This document shows, piece by piece, positions 1 through 7,095 of a stretch of DNA of 13,384 bases (the first letter of the stretch is position 1; each line of letters opens with the position of its first letter). Source of the stretch: an uncultured Solirubrobacteraceae bacterium (GTDB taxonomy: Bacteria; Actinomycetota; Thermoleophilia; Solirubrobacterales; Solirubrobacteraceae); assembly GCA_902806215.1 (NCBI GenBank), contig CADCVT010000447.1:1-13384 (forward strand). Direction: 5' to 3'. The position numbers and the translations under genes are program-made. The notes below the pieces were generated by a model. It was not told the origin of the DNA, did not search any database, and worked only from the letters and a program-made list of their open reading frames with translations.

Positions 1-963
1 CGGCGGCTGCGGGCTCGAGGCGGGCGACGACCCGCCCGCGCTCGGCTGCGAGCCTCCGGCGGCGGCGGGCAGGCTCGTCCCGATCGGCCCCGGCGGGATC
101 ACGCGGCCGTCGCTGCGCGGGCTCTGGTCGAACGTCAGCCACAGCGCGCTGTACTTCAGGCCGTCCTGGACCCCGACGGTGTTCGCGGAGTAGCCCTGGC
201 CGAAGACGCCGTTCGCTGCGCTGACCGCTACCAGCGACGTCTGCAAGCCGACCGGCCCTGGAACCATGTTCACGAAGTTCGTCGCGATGCGGAGCTGCGC
301 GGTCGGGCATCCGGGGGTGTGGGCCGTCGGCGAGGACGCCGACTCCTCACCCTGGTAGACGCAGTGGAACGTCTCGTCCGCGACGACGGCCCTGTACCGG
401 GTGGTCAGCAAGCTGAAGAGCGCGCCCGGCCCGTCGAGGCTCGCGGTGTCGCCGCCCGTCACGACGCCTTGGGGCGCCCCGCGCTGTCCGGGGTGACGCA
501 CGGTCGCCCGGACCGTGCGCGTCGGCGCGAACGAGACGGCTCCGTCGAGACCGGCGAACTCCACCGTCACCGACGCGGGCAGTCCCTCGCCCACGAAGTA
601 CAGGCGGTAGTCACCCGCCGGCACCCGCCATTCCGCGGGCCCGACCTGCACGATGTCGCGGCCCATCGGGGCGAAGAACGGCAGCGGCCCGATGGGCCCG
701 CGCTGCTGGCCGGCGATGAACCCGGGCCGCTCGCTCTCGCTTCCCTCCGCGATGAGGATGACGGCGCTGAGGTCGCCGCCGCCCTGAACGCGGATGCCGT
801 TCAGCGCGACGACCGCCGAGCGGCTCAGACGGACGGGTTCGGCGGCCGCCTGCGCGCCGTTGACCGTCGTCGTGCCGGCGAGATCGACGTCCGCGACGGA
901 CACGGCCGGCGCGGCGCAGAGGCCTGCCAGTAGGACAAGGAGCAATCGCGTCAGGGAGCGCAC
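1..963 (-). CDS. Secreted protein of unknown function, 3' end beyond window
   Basis: This reading frame is open from a GTG at 963 to the window edge (321 codons), so the C-terminus is missing. The N-terminus RSLTRLLLVLLAGLCAAPAVSVA is a clear Sec signal peptide with cleavage expected after about residue 24. The mature part is rich in Gly, Val and Thr with alternating hydrophobic residues, which suggests beta structure. It has only two cysteines, in FHCVYQ and PGCPTAQ. The last visible residues are a Pro/Ser/Gly/Ala-rich linker, often found before a C-terminal anchor or second domain. An in-frame ATG at 1023 would add 20 residues ahead of the signal peptide. Neither start has a good ribosome binding site, and I prefer the GTG because it gives a compact signal peptide. 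I recognise no family. It lies downstream of the alcohol dehydrogenase on the same strand, so co-transcription is possible. Confidence 0.75.
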   Translation of the reverse strand, partial: MRSLTRLLLVLLAGLCAAPAVSVADVDLAGTTTVNGAQAAAEPVRLSRSAVVALNGIRVQGGGDLSAVILIAEGSESERPGFIAGQQRGPIGPLPFFAPMGRDIVQVGPAEWRVPAGDYRLYFVGEGLPASVTVEFAGLDGAVSFAPTRTVRATVRHPGQRGAPQGVVTGGDTASLDGPGALFSLLTTRYRAVVADETFHCVYQGEESASSPTAHTPGCPTAQLRIATNFVNMVPGPVGLQTSLVAVSAANGVFGQGYSANTVGVQDGLKYSALWLTFDQSPRSDGRVIPPGPIGTSLPAAAGGSQPSAGGSSPASSPQPP

Positions 964-1057
964 GATTGGGAAGAGAACCAGAGCGTTGCGCGCGGGGTCC
1001 CCGATTGACCCCCGTTCACCCATGAGCCGGCGCGGCCGGACTCGGCTCTGCCGGTGA

Positions 1058-2197
1058 TCAGAGGATGATGGCCTGGCGCACGCCGTGGCCGTCGGCGAGG
1101 CGGTCGAAGCCCTCGTTGATCTCGTCGAGGCCGAGGCGGTGGGTGAGCAGGCGGTCGACCGGAAGCCGCCCCGCGCGGTAGTCCTCGATGAACCGCGGGA
1201 TGTCGCGCGCGGGCACGCCCGAGCCGAGGTACGAGCCGCGCAACGTGCGCTCCTCGGCGACGAGGCTGACGGCGGGGATCGACAGCATGCGGCTCGGGTC
1301 GGGGAGCCCGACGGTCACCGTCGTCCCGCCGCGGCGCGTCGCGGCGTACGCCTGCGCGAGCACCGCCTCGTGGCCGGCGGTCTCGATCGCGACGTCGACG
1401 CCGCCGTCGGTGAGGGTGCGCACGGCGGCGACCGGATCGTCTTCGCTCGCCAGCACGGTCGCGGTCGCGCCGAGCTCGGTCGCCAGCGCGAGCTTCTCCG
1501 CGATGACGTCGACGCCGACGATCGCCGAGGCGCCGGCCATCTTCGCGCCGAGCACCGCGGCCAGCCCGACGCCGCCCAGGCCGAACACCGCGACGGTCTC
1601 GCCGCCGCGCAGGCCCGCGGCGTCGACCGCGGCGCCGACGCCGGTGAGCACCGCGCAGCCGAAGAGCGCGGCGACCTCGAACGGCAGGTCGTCGTCGACG
1701 CGGACGATCGAGCTCTCGGCCACGACGGCGTGGTCGGCGAACGCCGAGACCCCGAGGTGGTGGTGTAGGTCTCCGCCGCCTCCGTCGTGCCAGCGGCGCG
1801 CCCCGGTCAGCAGCGTTCCGGCGGTGTTGGCGGCCGCGCCCGGCTCGCACAGCGCGGCGCGCTCGGCACGGCAGGGGCCGCAGTCGCCGCACGCGGGGAC
1901 GAACGTCAGCACGGCGTGATCGCCCGGCTCGACGCTCGTCACGCCGGGGCCGCAGGCGACGACCTCGCCGGCGGCCTCGTGGCCGAGCACCATCGGCATG
2001 ACGCGCGGGCGCGAGCCGTCGATCACCGACAGGTCGGAGTGGCACAGCCCGGCGGCGCGCAGGCGCATGAGCACCTCGCCCGGCCCCGGCGGATCGAGGC
2101 GCAGCTCGACGATCTCGAGCGGCCGGGTCTCCGCGTACGGCCGGGGGAGTCCCATCTCCCGCAGGACGGCCCCGCGGACGGTCAACGGCTCAGGCAT
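1058..2197 (-). CDS. Zinc-dependent medium-chain alcohol dehydrogenase
   Basis: This 379-aa protein is a full-length medium-chain dehydrogenase/reductase, expected to oxidise an alcohol (or reduce an aldehyde) with NAD in the cytoplasm. The catalytic zinc ligands are visible: Cys52 in GLCHSD, His73-Glu74 in LGHEAAGEV, and Cys181 in LFGCAVLTGVGA. The structural zinc lobe is intact (Cys103, Cys106, Cys109, Cys117 in CGDCGPCRAERAALC). The Rossmann motif GLGGVG (206-211) is followed by an acidic residue, Asp230, at the end of the second strand, which favours NAD over NADP. The segment between the zinc lobe and the nucleotide domain (ANTAGTLLTGARRW...LHHHLGVSAFADHAVV) resembles the class III-like actinobacterial alcohol dehydrogenases. 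The substrate cannot be read from sequence. It begins 15 bp after the stop of the 164-aa gene, so the two probably share a transcript. Confidence 0.93.
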   Translation of the reverse strand: MPEPLTVRGAVLREMGLPRPYAETRPLEIVELRLDPPGPGEVLMRLRAAGLCHSDLSVIDGSRPRVMPMVLGHEAAGEVVACGPGVTSVEPGDHAVLTFVPACGDCGPCRAERAALCEPGAAANTAGTLLTGARRWHDGGGGDLHHHLGVSAFADHAVVAESSIVRVDDDLPFEVAALFGCAVLTGVGAAVDAAGLRGGETVAVFGLGGVGLAAVLGAKMAGASAIVGVDVIAEKLALATELGATATVLASEDDPVAAVRTLTDGGVDVAIETAGHEAVLAQAYAATRRGGTTVTVGLPDPSRMLSIPAVSLVAEERTLRGSYLGSGVPARDIPRFIEDYRAGRLPVDRLLTHRLGLDEINEGFDRLADGHGVRQAIIL

Positions 2198-2212
2198 GGG
2201 TCAGTTGTAGCG

Positions 2213-2707
2213 TCACGAGGGCGGCGCGCCGAAGATCGCGCCCAGCCGGGCGAGCATCTCCTGCTCGCGCTCGCTGACGAGCTCGCCGCCGATCCCGAGG
2301 ACGCCACCCTCCTTGGCCGCCTGCGCCGCGCGCTGCGCGGCGACCCGGAGCCACTCGCGGAACTGGACGGTCTCCTCCGGCGTCGTGCGCGAGACGAGCA
2401 GCCGATCGACGACGCGCAGCTCGTCGAGGATCTCGTCGACCGCCTCCGCACCGCGAGACGCGAAGCCGGCCATCGGGTTGGTGCGGTGTCGCAGGGTCTC
2501 GGCGACGTCCGAGGCGACCGCCGCGACGAACGGCCCGTGCTCGTCACCCCCCGCGGCCTCCAGCACGGCCTTGACCGCGGCGTTGGACTCCTTGATCAGC
2601 CCGAGCGGCCCACCCGGATCAGCGAGCGAGATCGCCAACCCGACGAGCAGAGGAGCCCGCCCCAGCTTCGTCCACTCCTCGTGCGTGAAGTCCTCACGGC
2701 CGGCCAC
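2213..2707 (-). CDS. Conserved-looking protein of unknown function (164 aa)
   Basis: I do not recognise the family. The protein is soluble, mostly alpha-helical by composition, with no signal peptide or membrane segment and no cysteine. It opens with REDFTHEEWTKLGRAPLLVGLAISLADPGGPLGLIKE, has a charged helical middle (LDELRVVDRLLVSRTTPEETVQFREWLRVAAQRAAQAAKEGGVLGIGGELVSEREQEMLARL) and ends in APPS. The GTG start at 2707 is supported by an AGGA about 7 nt upstream. Coding potential is good: GC-rich third positions and a stop just ahead of the alcohol dehydrogenase start. It looks like the first gene of a two-gene unit with the dehydrogenase, but that alone does not tell its job. Confidence 0.8.
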   Translation of the reverse strand: MAGREDFTHEEWTKLGRAPLLVGLAISLADPGGPLGLIKESNAAVKAVLEAAGGDEHGPFVAAVASDVAETLRHRTNPMAGFASRGAEAVDEILDELRVVDRLLVSRTTPEETVQFREWLRVAAQRAAQAAKEGGVLGIGGELVSEREQEMLARLGAIFGAPPS

Positions 2708-2778
2708 GGGCAGATCCTGACGGATGACCCGAAGCTGAGGATCCCCGGCGTCCCGCGCAGGGTCGCGTCAACGACTGA

Positions 2779-2800
2779 TGGCGCTTCGGCGCCAGCTTTT
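2779..2800 (+). terminator. UUCG-tetraloop hairpin followed by T run
   Basis: The hairpin TGGCGC-TTCG-GCGCCA (2779-2794) has a perfect 6-bp stem and the extra-stable UUCG loop. It is followed by GCTTTT to 2800, the form of an intrinsic terminator reading on the plus strand. No plus-strand gene ends here, since both neighbours are on the minus strand. On the minus strand the loop reads CGAA and no T run follows. It lies between the stop of the large propeller gene (2954) and the start of the 164-aa gene (2707). It may stop antisense transcripts, or separate the two minus-strand units as a simple hairpin. The rest of 2708-2953 holds no convincing gene. Confidence 0.45.
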
Positions 2801-2953
2801 ACCGCAGGTAGCGTCGTTTCATTGGGCGCGTCATGGCCATCGGCCCCGAGGCGCTCGATCTCGGTCAAGAGCGACGTCGTCTCGACCGGGCCCCGGGGCA
2901 CGCTGCCGCGGAGGCCGTGGCGCCGGCGCAAGGTGTGCACGTGACCGCCGCGC

Positions 2954-5032
2954 TCAGCGCCGCGTCACGGTGAACGTGACCGTCGTCGGCGCGGACCGGT
3001 TGCCGGCAGCGTCGACGGCAATCACCGTCGCCCGGTAGCTGCCCTTGCTCAGTCGGCGGCCGAGCGCGAGCGCGCCGGCGCCGGCCGGCAGCCTGCCCCG
3101 GACGGTACCGGCGGTGACGAGGCGGGTGCACCGCGGCCTCCCGCGGCCGGCCACGCAGCGCGAGCCCTTCCGCTTGCCCTTGACGGCGCGCTGGAGCGTG
3201 ATCGTCACCGTGGCGGCCTCGGACAAGCTCAGGCGCAGCCGTGCCTTCTTCGTCTTGGAGCTGCGGATCCGGCGCGCGAGCGAGACCGCCGACAGCCGCG
3301 GCGCGGTGCGGTCACCGCCCGCCGGTTGTCCCAGCACCCGCGGCGGGGTGGGCGCCGGCCGTGGTGCGGGCGGCGCCGCGGCGCTCGCCGGTGACACCGT
3401 GACCGCGGCGCTCTCGGCGCTGACCCGGTTGGGCCCGCCGATGCCCGACGCGGTGACGCGGAGGCTGATCTGCGTGCCGGCGTCGGCGGCCTGCGGCGTG
3501 TACTCGGTGCCGGTCGCGTTCGGGATCGGCGTCCCGTTGCGCAGCCACTCGTACGCGTACTTGTTGGTCGACTCACGGGTCCACGTGCCCCGGTTGCCAG
3601 TCAGCTTCTGCCCGACCGTCGGGGTCCCGGCGATCGACGGCGCGGCCGTGGCCTGGCGTGTCTCGTCGGGCTGCGTCGTGTCGAGAAAGTAGATGCGACG
3701 CGCGTTCCCAGGGATGCCGTCGCCCGGCGGGTGGGGGTAGTGCGCGGTGAAGATGACCTTGCTCCCGAGCTGCACGAACGGTCCCGCCATCGGCGCGCCG
3801 CTGGTCGCGCCGTCGAAGGGGCCCGCGGTCAGCGCGAAGGTCCCGCCCGGCGTGCCGTCCGAGCGCCACACGGCGCCGCCGAACGGCGAGAACCCACCGC
3901 GGAAGTAGATGTGGCCACCGGTGGCAAGCGGGTGGTCGGGCCCGTACCCGTCACCGTCGACTTGGCCCAGGAGCGTGGTGCCGGGACCGGTTCCGTCGGA
4001 CACGTAGAGCGCGCCTCCACGGAGCATCCCGACCCCGTTCTGGAACGCGAACAGCGTCATGTGCTGGCCGCCGGACCCCGGGGTGATGTCCTTGACGACG
4101 GACGTCGTCGCCGCCGTCCCCTGGGTGCGCCACAGCTCGTAGCCGGTGGCAGGGTCGTTGGGGAGGTAGTACAGCGTGTCGCCGCGCGCGACCGGGACAC
4201 CGAAGTTCCCCGTGCCGGTGCTGAGCGGATGGTGCTCGTAGACGAGCGTGGTCCCGGCGTCCGTCCCGTTCGTCGCCCAGAGCTCGCGCCCGCGCGTGCC
4301 GTCGTCGGCGGTGAAGTAGACGCGGTTGGTCGTGGCGACGAAGTCGCGCGGGTCGCTGCCGGGGGCGCCGGGGAAGATCTCCTTCAGCTTCACCGTGCCC
4401 TTGGCGGTGCCGTCCGTGACCCAGGGTTCGGAGGCCGAGTTCGGCCCGGTCGCGGAGTCGAAGTACGCCTTGCCGTTCAGCACCGCGTACGGCTCGGTCC
4501 CGATGTTGTTGGTGCCGGCGCTGATCTTGCCGAACGTGGACCCGGTCGCGCCCAGCGCGTAGAGCCCGTAATTCGTGTTGCTGTTCTCGAGCTGGCGCAG
4601 GAGGACCTTGCCGTTGACCGCGCCGAGCAGGGGGCCCCGCGCCGGGACGTTCGCGCTCAGCAGGGCCCGCTGCGGCGTGCCACCCGGCTCGAGGAAGTAC
4701 ACGACGAGGCCGCTGTCGACGCCGTCGTTGCCGACGTTGAAGTAGAGCCGGTTCCCGACGACGCGGAAGCCGCTCGGATTCCCGTTGTTGCCCGCGGTGC
4801 CCGTGTAGAAGTCCTTGACCAGCGTCGTCCCGGCCGCGGTTCCGTCCGTGCGCCAGAGCTCGTTCCCGATCACGCCGTTGTTGGCGGCGAAGTACACGAA
4901 GCCGTCGAACACCACCATCTCGCTGCCAACGGACAGGAATGTCGGTCCACCCGGGTCGACGAACCGGTCGGCGGACGCGGTGGCCGGTGCCATGACGAAG
5001 AGCACGGCCGCGAGGAGCAGCAGAGGGCGCAT
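2954..5032 (-). CDS. Secreted ELWxTDGT-repeat beta-propeller with Ig-like domain
   Basis: This is a 692-aa exported protein from the chosen ATG (701 aa from an in-frame ATG at 5059). I chose 5032 because MRPLLLLAAVLFVMAPATASA is a standard signal peptide; neither start has a clear ribosome binding site. About residues 25-450 hold repeats around the motif (E)LWxTDGTxxGT, for example NELWRTDGTAAGT, SEPWVTDGTAKGT, RELWATNGTDAGT, YELWRTQGTAATT, GALYVSDGTGPGT and GAVWRSDGTPGGT. Each is preceded by a YF-containing strand, as expected for propeller blades. Residues about 462-548 form an Ig-like domain (VGQKLTGNRGTW, then YEWLRNGTPIPNATGTEYTPQAADAG). A Pro/Ala linker follows, then a C-terminal domain with LSLSEAATVTITLQR, two cysteines in a Lys/Arg-rich stretch, and a final AVDAAGNRSAPTTVTFTV strand pair. 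An extracellular binding or structural role is likely. No catalytic motif is seen. Confidence 0.88.
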   Translation of the reverse strand: MRPLLLLAAVLFVMAPATASADRFVDPGGPTFLSVGSEMVVFDGFVYFAANNGVIGNELWRTDGTAAGTTLVKDFYTGTAGNNGNPSGFRVVGNRLYFNVGNDGVDSGLVVYFLEPGGTPQRALLSANVPARGPLLGAVNGKVLLRQLENSNTNYGLYALGATGSTFGKISAGTNNIGTEPYAVLNGKAYFDSATGPNSASEPWVTDGTAKGTVKLKEIFPGAPGSDPRDFVATTNRVYFTADDGTRGRELWATNGTDAGTTLVYEHHPLSTGTGNFGVPVARGDTLYYLPNDPATGYELWRTQGTAATTSVVKDITPGSGGQHMTLFAFQNGVGMLRGGALYVSDGTGPGTTLLGQVDGDGYGPDHPLATGGHIYFRGGFSPFGGAVWRSDGTPGGTFALTAGPFDGATSGAPMAGPFVQLGSKVIFTAHYPHPPGDGIPGNARRIYFLDTTQPDETRQATAAPSIAGTPTVGQKLTGNRGTWTRESTNKYAYEWLRNGTPIPNATGTEYTPQAADAGTQISLRVTASGIGGPNRVSAESAAVTVSPASAAAPPAPRPAPTPPRVLGQPAGGDRTAPRLSAVSLARRIRSSKTKKARLRLSLSEAATVTITLQRAVKGKRKGSRCVAGRGRPRCTRLVTAGTVRGRLPAGAGALALGRRLSKGSYRATVIAVDAAGNRSAPTTVTFTVTRR

Positions 5033-5079
5033 CTGCCAACCGAACCAGATCCGGTGCATCCGCGCCCAAAGTCTGGCCC

Positions 5080-5092
5080 CCTGCTAGGCAGG
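5080..5092 (-). terminator. Small hairpin after azlD (weak)
   Basis: CCTGC-TAG-GCAGG is a perfect 5-bp stem with a three-base loop, flanked on both sides by C/G runs that could lengthen the stem with a bulge. It lies in the 46-73-bp gap between the azlD stop (5106) and the start of the large propeller gene. There is no T run on either strand, so it is at best a weak or factor-dependent terminator. It does suggest that azlCD and the propeller gene are separate units. Confidence 0.25.
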
Positions 5093-5105
5093 CCCGGCAC
5101 GGGAT

Positions 5106-5420
5106 CTAGACGCCCGCGGCGCGCAGCCCGGCGGTGACGACGGCGGCCGTCACGACGCATCCGACGATCGACCCGCGCCACCACACGACGAGCGCGCCCG
5201 CGGCGACGCCCGCGGTGTCCGCACCGATCGCCAGGCGGTCGCCGTCGGCCAGCGCGTTCGTGACGATCAGCGCGGCGAGCAGGGCCGGAGCCATCAGGAC
5301 GATGACCCGGGAGAACGCATCCGGGAGGTCGCGGCCGCCGAGCGCGACCGGCCCCGCCGCCTTGATGGCGAAGGTGACGACGGCGCATCCCGCGACGATG
5401 ATCCACGCCGCGGCCGTCAC
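5106..5420 (-). CDS. azlD: AzlD-family branched-chain amino acid exporter subunit
   Basis: This 104-aa membrane protein is the small partner of AzlC. In this family the two together export branched-chain amino acids or analogues. It starts TAAAWIIVAGCAVVTFAIKAAGP, matching the AzlD N-terminal helix. It continues with LPDAFSRVIVLMAPALLAALIVTNAL, where the P-A-LLAALI pattern is typical of the second helix, then two more hydrophobic segments (ADTAGVAAGALVVWW and SIVGCVVTAAVVTAGL). The GTG start at 5420 overlaps the azlC stop (GTGA), a translational coupling arrangement. A much longer frame from 5717 only reads through azlC out of frame and is not the gene. Length and helix number (about four) are normal for the family. 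The substrate is inferred from the family only. Confidence 0.9.
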   Translation of the reverse strand: MTAAAWIIVAGCAVVTFAIKAAGPVALGGRDLPDAFSRVIVLMAPALLAALIVTNALADGDRLAIGADTAGVAAGALVVWWRGSIVGCVVTAAVVTAGLRAAGV

Positions 5421-6094
5421 GCCCGCGCCATCCGGTGGTGCAGGCCCGCCAGCGCGACGACCGACGCGGCGAGGATCGGCACCCCCGGCGGCGTGAACGG
5501 CACCAGCGCCAGCGCGACGGCCGCGCCCGCAAGCGCCATCGCACGGCCTTTCGCGTCGCGCAGCTCGGCGATCAGGATGGCGACGAAGAACGCGGGGAAG
5601 ACCGCGTCGAGGCCGAGCGTTCGCGCGTCGTCGAGCGCGCCGCCGACGAGAGCGCCTGCGAGCGTGCCGAGGCACCAGCCCACGTACTGCGTGGCGGTGT
5701 GGCCGAACATGAACCACCGGTCGAACCGGCCGGTCTCGTCCATCGCCATCACCCAGCTCGAGTCGACCATCGCCTGTCCCTGAAGCGCTCGTCGGAACGG
5801 CCCGCCCGGCAGCGACGGCCCGAGCGCGATCCCCATCGGCAGGAAGCGGCTGTTCATCAGAGCCGCCGCCCCCAGCGCGGCCGGGATCCCCCCGCCCGCG
5901 GCGAAGATCGCCACCGCGGCGAACTGCGCCGAGCCCGCGAAGACCACCGCCGACATGACGACCGCACCGAACGCGGACAGCCCCGCCTCGCGCGCGACGA
6001 CCCCGAACGACAGCGCCAGCACGCTCGACGCCACCGCGAACGGCACACCCGCCCGCAGCCCCCGTCGCCAGTTCGTCCCGTCCATCCGGTTCAT
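5417..6094 (-). CDS. azlC: AzlC-family branched-chain amino acid exporter subunit
   Basis: This 225-aa integral membrane protein is the large subunit of an AzlCD exporter. Family hallmarks are visible: RRGLRAGVPFAVASSVLALSFGVVAREAGLS at the N-terminus, VVFAGSAQFAAVAIFAAGG (the FAGSAQF motif), the LMNSRFLPMGIAL loop and helix, QAMVDSSWVMAMDE, and a C-terminal block ending VALALVPFTPPGVPILAASVVALAGL. The ATG at 6094 is chosen; a GTG at 6109 would add five residues and an ATG at 6085 would remove three. No strong ribosome binding site distinguishes them. It starts about 31 bp after the stop of the FAD oxidoreductase and overlaps azlD by four bases, so these three genes are likely one operon under the MerR-type promoter at 7059-7095. 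The family is known to export branched-chain amino acids or toxic analogues. The true substrate here is unknown. Confidence 0.93.
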   Translation of the reverse strand: MNRMDGTNWRRGLRAGVPFAVASSVLALSFGVVAREAGLSAFGAVVMSAVVFAGSAQFAAVAIFAAGGGIPAALGAAALMNSRFLPMGIALGPSLPGGPFRRALQGQAMVDSSWVMAMDETGRFDRWFMFGHTATQYVGWCLGTLAGALVGGALDDARTLGLDAVFPAFFVAILIAELRDAKGRAMALAGAAVALALVPFTPPGVPILAASVVALAGLHHRMARA

Positions 6095-6125
6095 GCTGGC
6101 AGCCGGCACTACCAGGGCCTCGGTG

Positions 6126-7058
6126 TCAGGCGGCGCTGAGCTGCGCGCGCTCGGGCAGCGGCGAGCGCAGTCCGGTGTCCTCGGCGTGGAGCTCCTGGTC
6201 GATGACGACCGCGGCGACGAGGCCGCCGGCCGTGGCGACGGTCACCGCCGCCATGACGCCCGAGAGCGTCGCGCGCCGGGCCATGTCGCCGGCCGCCGAG
6301 ACGCCCGGGACGGACGTGCGGCCGAACTCGTCGACCTCGACCGACCCGCCGGGCAACAGCGCGCAGCCGAGGTCTGCCGCGAACGGGGCGTGCTGGCTGG
6401 CCGGGCCGCCGGCGAACACCACGTCGCGCTCGAGGGTCGTGCCGTCGGCGAACGTCACGATCGCGGGCGCGTCGAGCCGCGCGACCGGCCCGCCGTGCAC
6501 CGGCACGTCGAGCAGGTCCTCGACCTGCTCGCCGTTGGTCAGCAGGACGACGTCGTCGGAGTACCGGCGCAGGAGCGTCGCGATGAACACGGCGTGCGGC
6601 GCGGCACCGAGCACCGCCAGGCGCGTCCCGCGCGTCTCGAACCCGTGGCAGTACGGGCAGTGCAGCACCGTCGAACCCCAGAGCTCGGCCAGCCCCGGGA
6701 TCGGTGGCAGCTCGTCGACGACGCCCGAGGCGAGCAGCACGCGGCGCGTCGTGACGTCGTCGCCGCCGGCGAGGGTCACCGTGAAGCCGTCGCCGGGCGC
6801 GATCGACACGACGGCCTCGTCGCGGACGGCGACCGTCGGGTAGGCCGCGAGCTCGGCGCGGCCGCGGCGGCGCAGCTCCGCCGGCGGGAGGCCGTCATGA
6901 CCGAGCACGTTGTGCATGTGCGCAGCGGGCGCGTTGCGCGGCGCGCCGGAGTCGAGGACGAGCGTGCGGCGCATGGAGCGCCCGAGGGTCAGCGCGGCGG
7001 CGAGCCCGGCCGGGCCGGCGCCGACGACGACGACGTCGGAGTCGAAGGAGGAGGTCAT
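6126..7058 (-). CDS. Thioredoxin reductase-like FAD oxidoreductase with CPYC motif
   Basis: This 310-aa flavoprotein has the two-Rossmann layout of low-molecular-weight thioredoxin reductases. The FAD motif is VVVGAGPAGLAAA (GxGxxG at 13-18). The redox dithiol is Cys134-Pro-Tyr-Cys137 in LHCPYCHGFE. The second FAD motif VPGVSAAGD ends at Asp258. At the second Rossmann fold the usual Gly-rich loop reads VLGAAPHAVFIA, a weak match to the NADPH motif GxGxxA, so the electron donor is uncertain. The SGAPRNAPAAHMHNVLGHDG segment is typical of actinobacterial relatives that are not classical TrxB. I chose the ATG at 7058 over the one at 7073 because the promoter's -10 box lies between them and predicts a transcript starting at or next to 7058 (leaderless). 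It diverges from merR and leads into azlCD. Its role is probably cytoplasmic thiol or disulfide redox chemistry. Confidence 0.88.
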   Translation of the reverse strand: MTSSFDSDVVVVGAGPAGLAAALTLGRSMRRTLVLDSGAPRNAPAAHMHNVLGHDGLPPAELRRRGRAELAAYPTVAVRDEAVVSIAPGDGFTVTLAGGDDVTTRRVLLASGVVDELPPIPGLAELWGSTVLHCPYCHGFETRGTRLAVLGAAPHAVFIATLLRRYSDDVVLLTNGEQVEDLLDVPVHGGPVARLDAPAIVTFADGTTLERDVVFAGGPASQHAPFAADLGCALLPGGSVEVDEFGRTSVPGVSAAGDMARRATLSGVMAAVTVATAGGLVAAVVIDQELHAEDTGLRSPLPERAQLSAA

Positions 7059-7095
7059 GTCGCTACTGTGCATGTTCAGGTGAACATGAAGTCAA
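7059..7095 (-). promoter_or_regulatory. MerR-type promoter with 19-bp spacer, leaderless start
   Basis: Read on the minus strand, TTGACT (7095-7090) is a good -35 box. A 19-bp spacer (7089-7071) follows, then CACAGT (7070-7065), a partial -10 match. A further six bases lead directly to the flavoenzyme ATG at 7058. A spacer of 19 bp, longer than the optimal 17, is the hallmark of promoters that MerR-family proteins activate by distorting DNA. A perfect dyad fills the spacer. Transcription would begin at or within a base or so of the ATG, giving a leaderless mRNA. Box positions are seen directly; regulation is inferred. Confidence 0.7.
7071..7088. promoter_or_regulatory. Perfect 18-bp dyad, likely MerR operator
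   Basis: CATGTTCA-GG-TGAACATG is a perfect 8-bp inverted repeat with a 2-bp centre. It occupies 18 of the 19 bases between the -35 and -10 of the flavoenzyme promoter. Its right end is the merR start codon, and its middle contains AGGTG, which can serve as the merR ribosome binding site, so binding here should also repress merR. The left end contains an unused in-frame ATG of the flavoenzyme frame (7073). Confidence 0.75.

Noticed and set aside
951..2045. 364-aa minus-strand frame and long plus-strand frames (1085-1768, 1787-2944) over the alcohol dehydrogenase
   Set aside because: These are Arg/Ala-rich shadow frames in high-GC DNA. The dehydrogenase frame carries all zinc and NAD motifs.
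2596..2940. 114-aa minus-strand frame between the large propeller gene and the 164-aa gene
   Set aside because: It overlaps the 164-aa gene out of frame, its middle codons lose the GC-rich third position, and no domain is recognisable. Its first 100 bases have better codon bias and could be a gene remnant, but that is not enough to call.
2833..2973. Short plus-strand frame starting ATGGCC (46 aa)
   Set aside because: It has no ribosome binding site and no recognisable sequence, and it overlaps the end of the propeller gene.
5106..5717. 203-aa version of azlD
   Set aside because: The first 99 residues are Arg-rich out-of-frame azlC. AzlD homology begins at the GTG at 5420.
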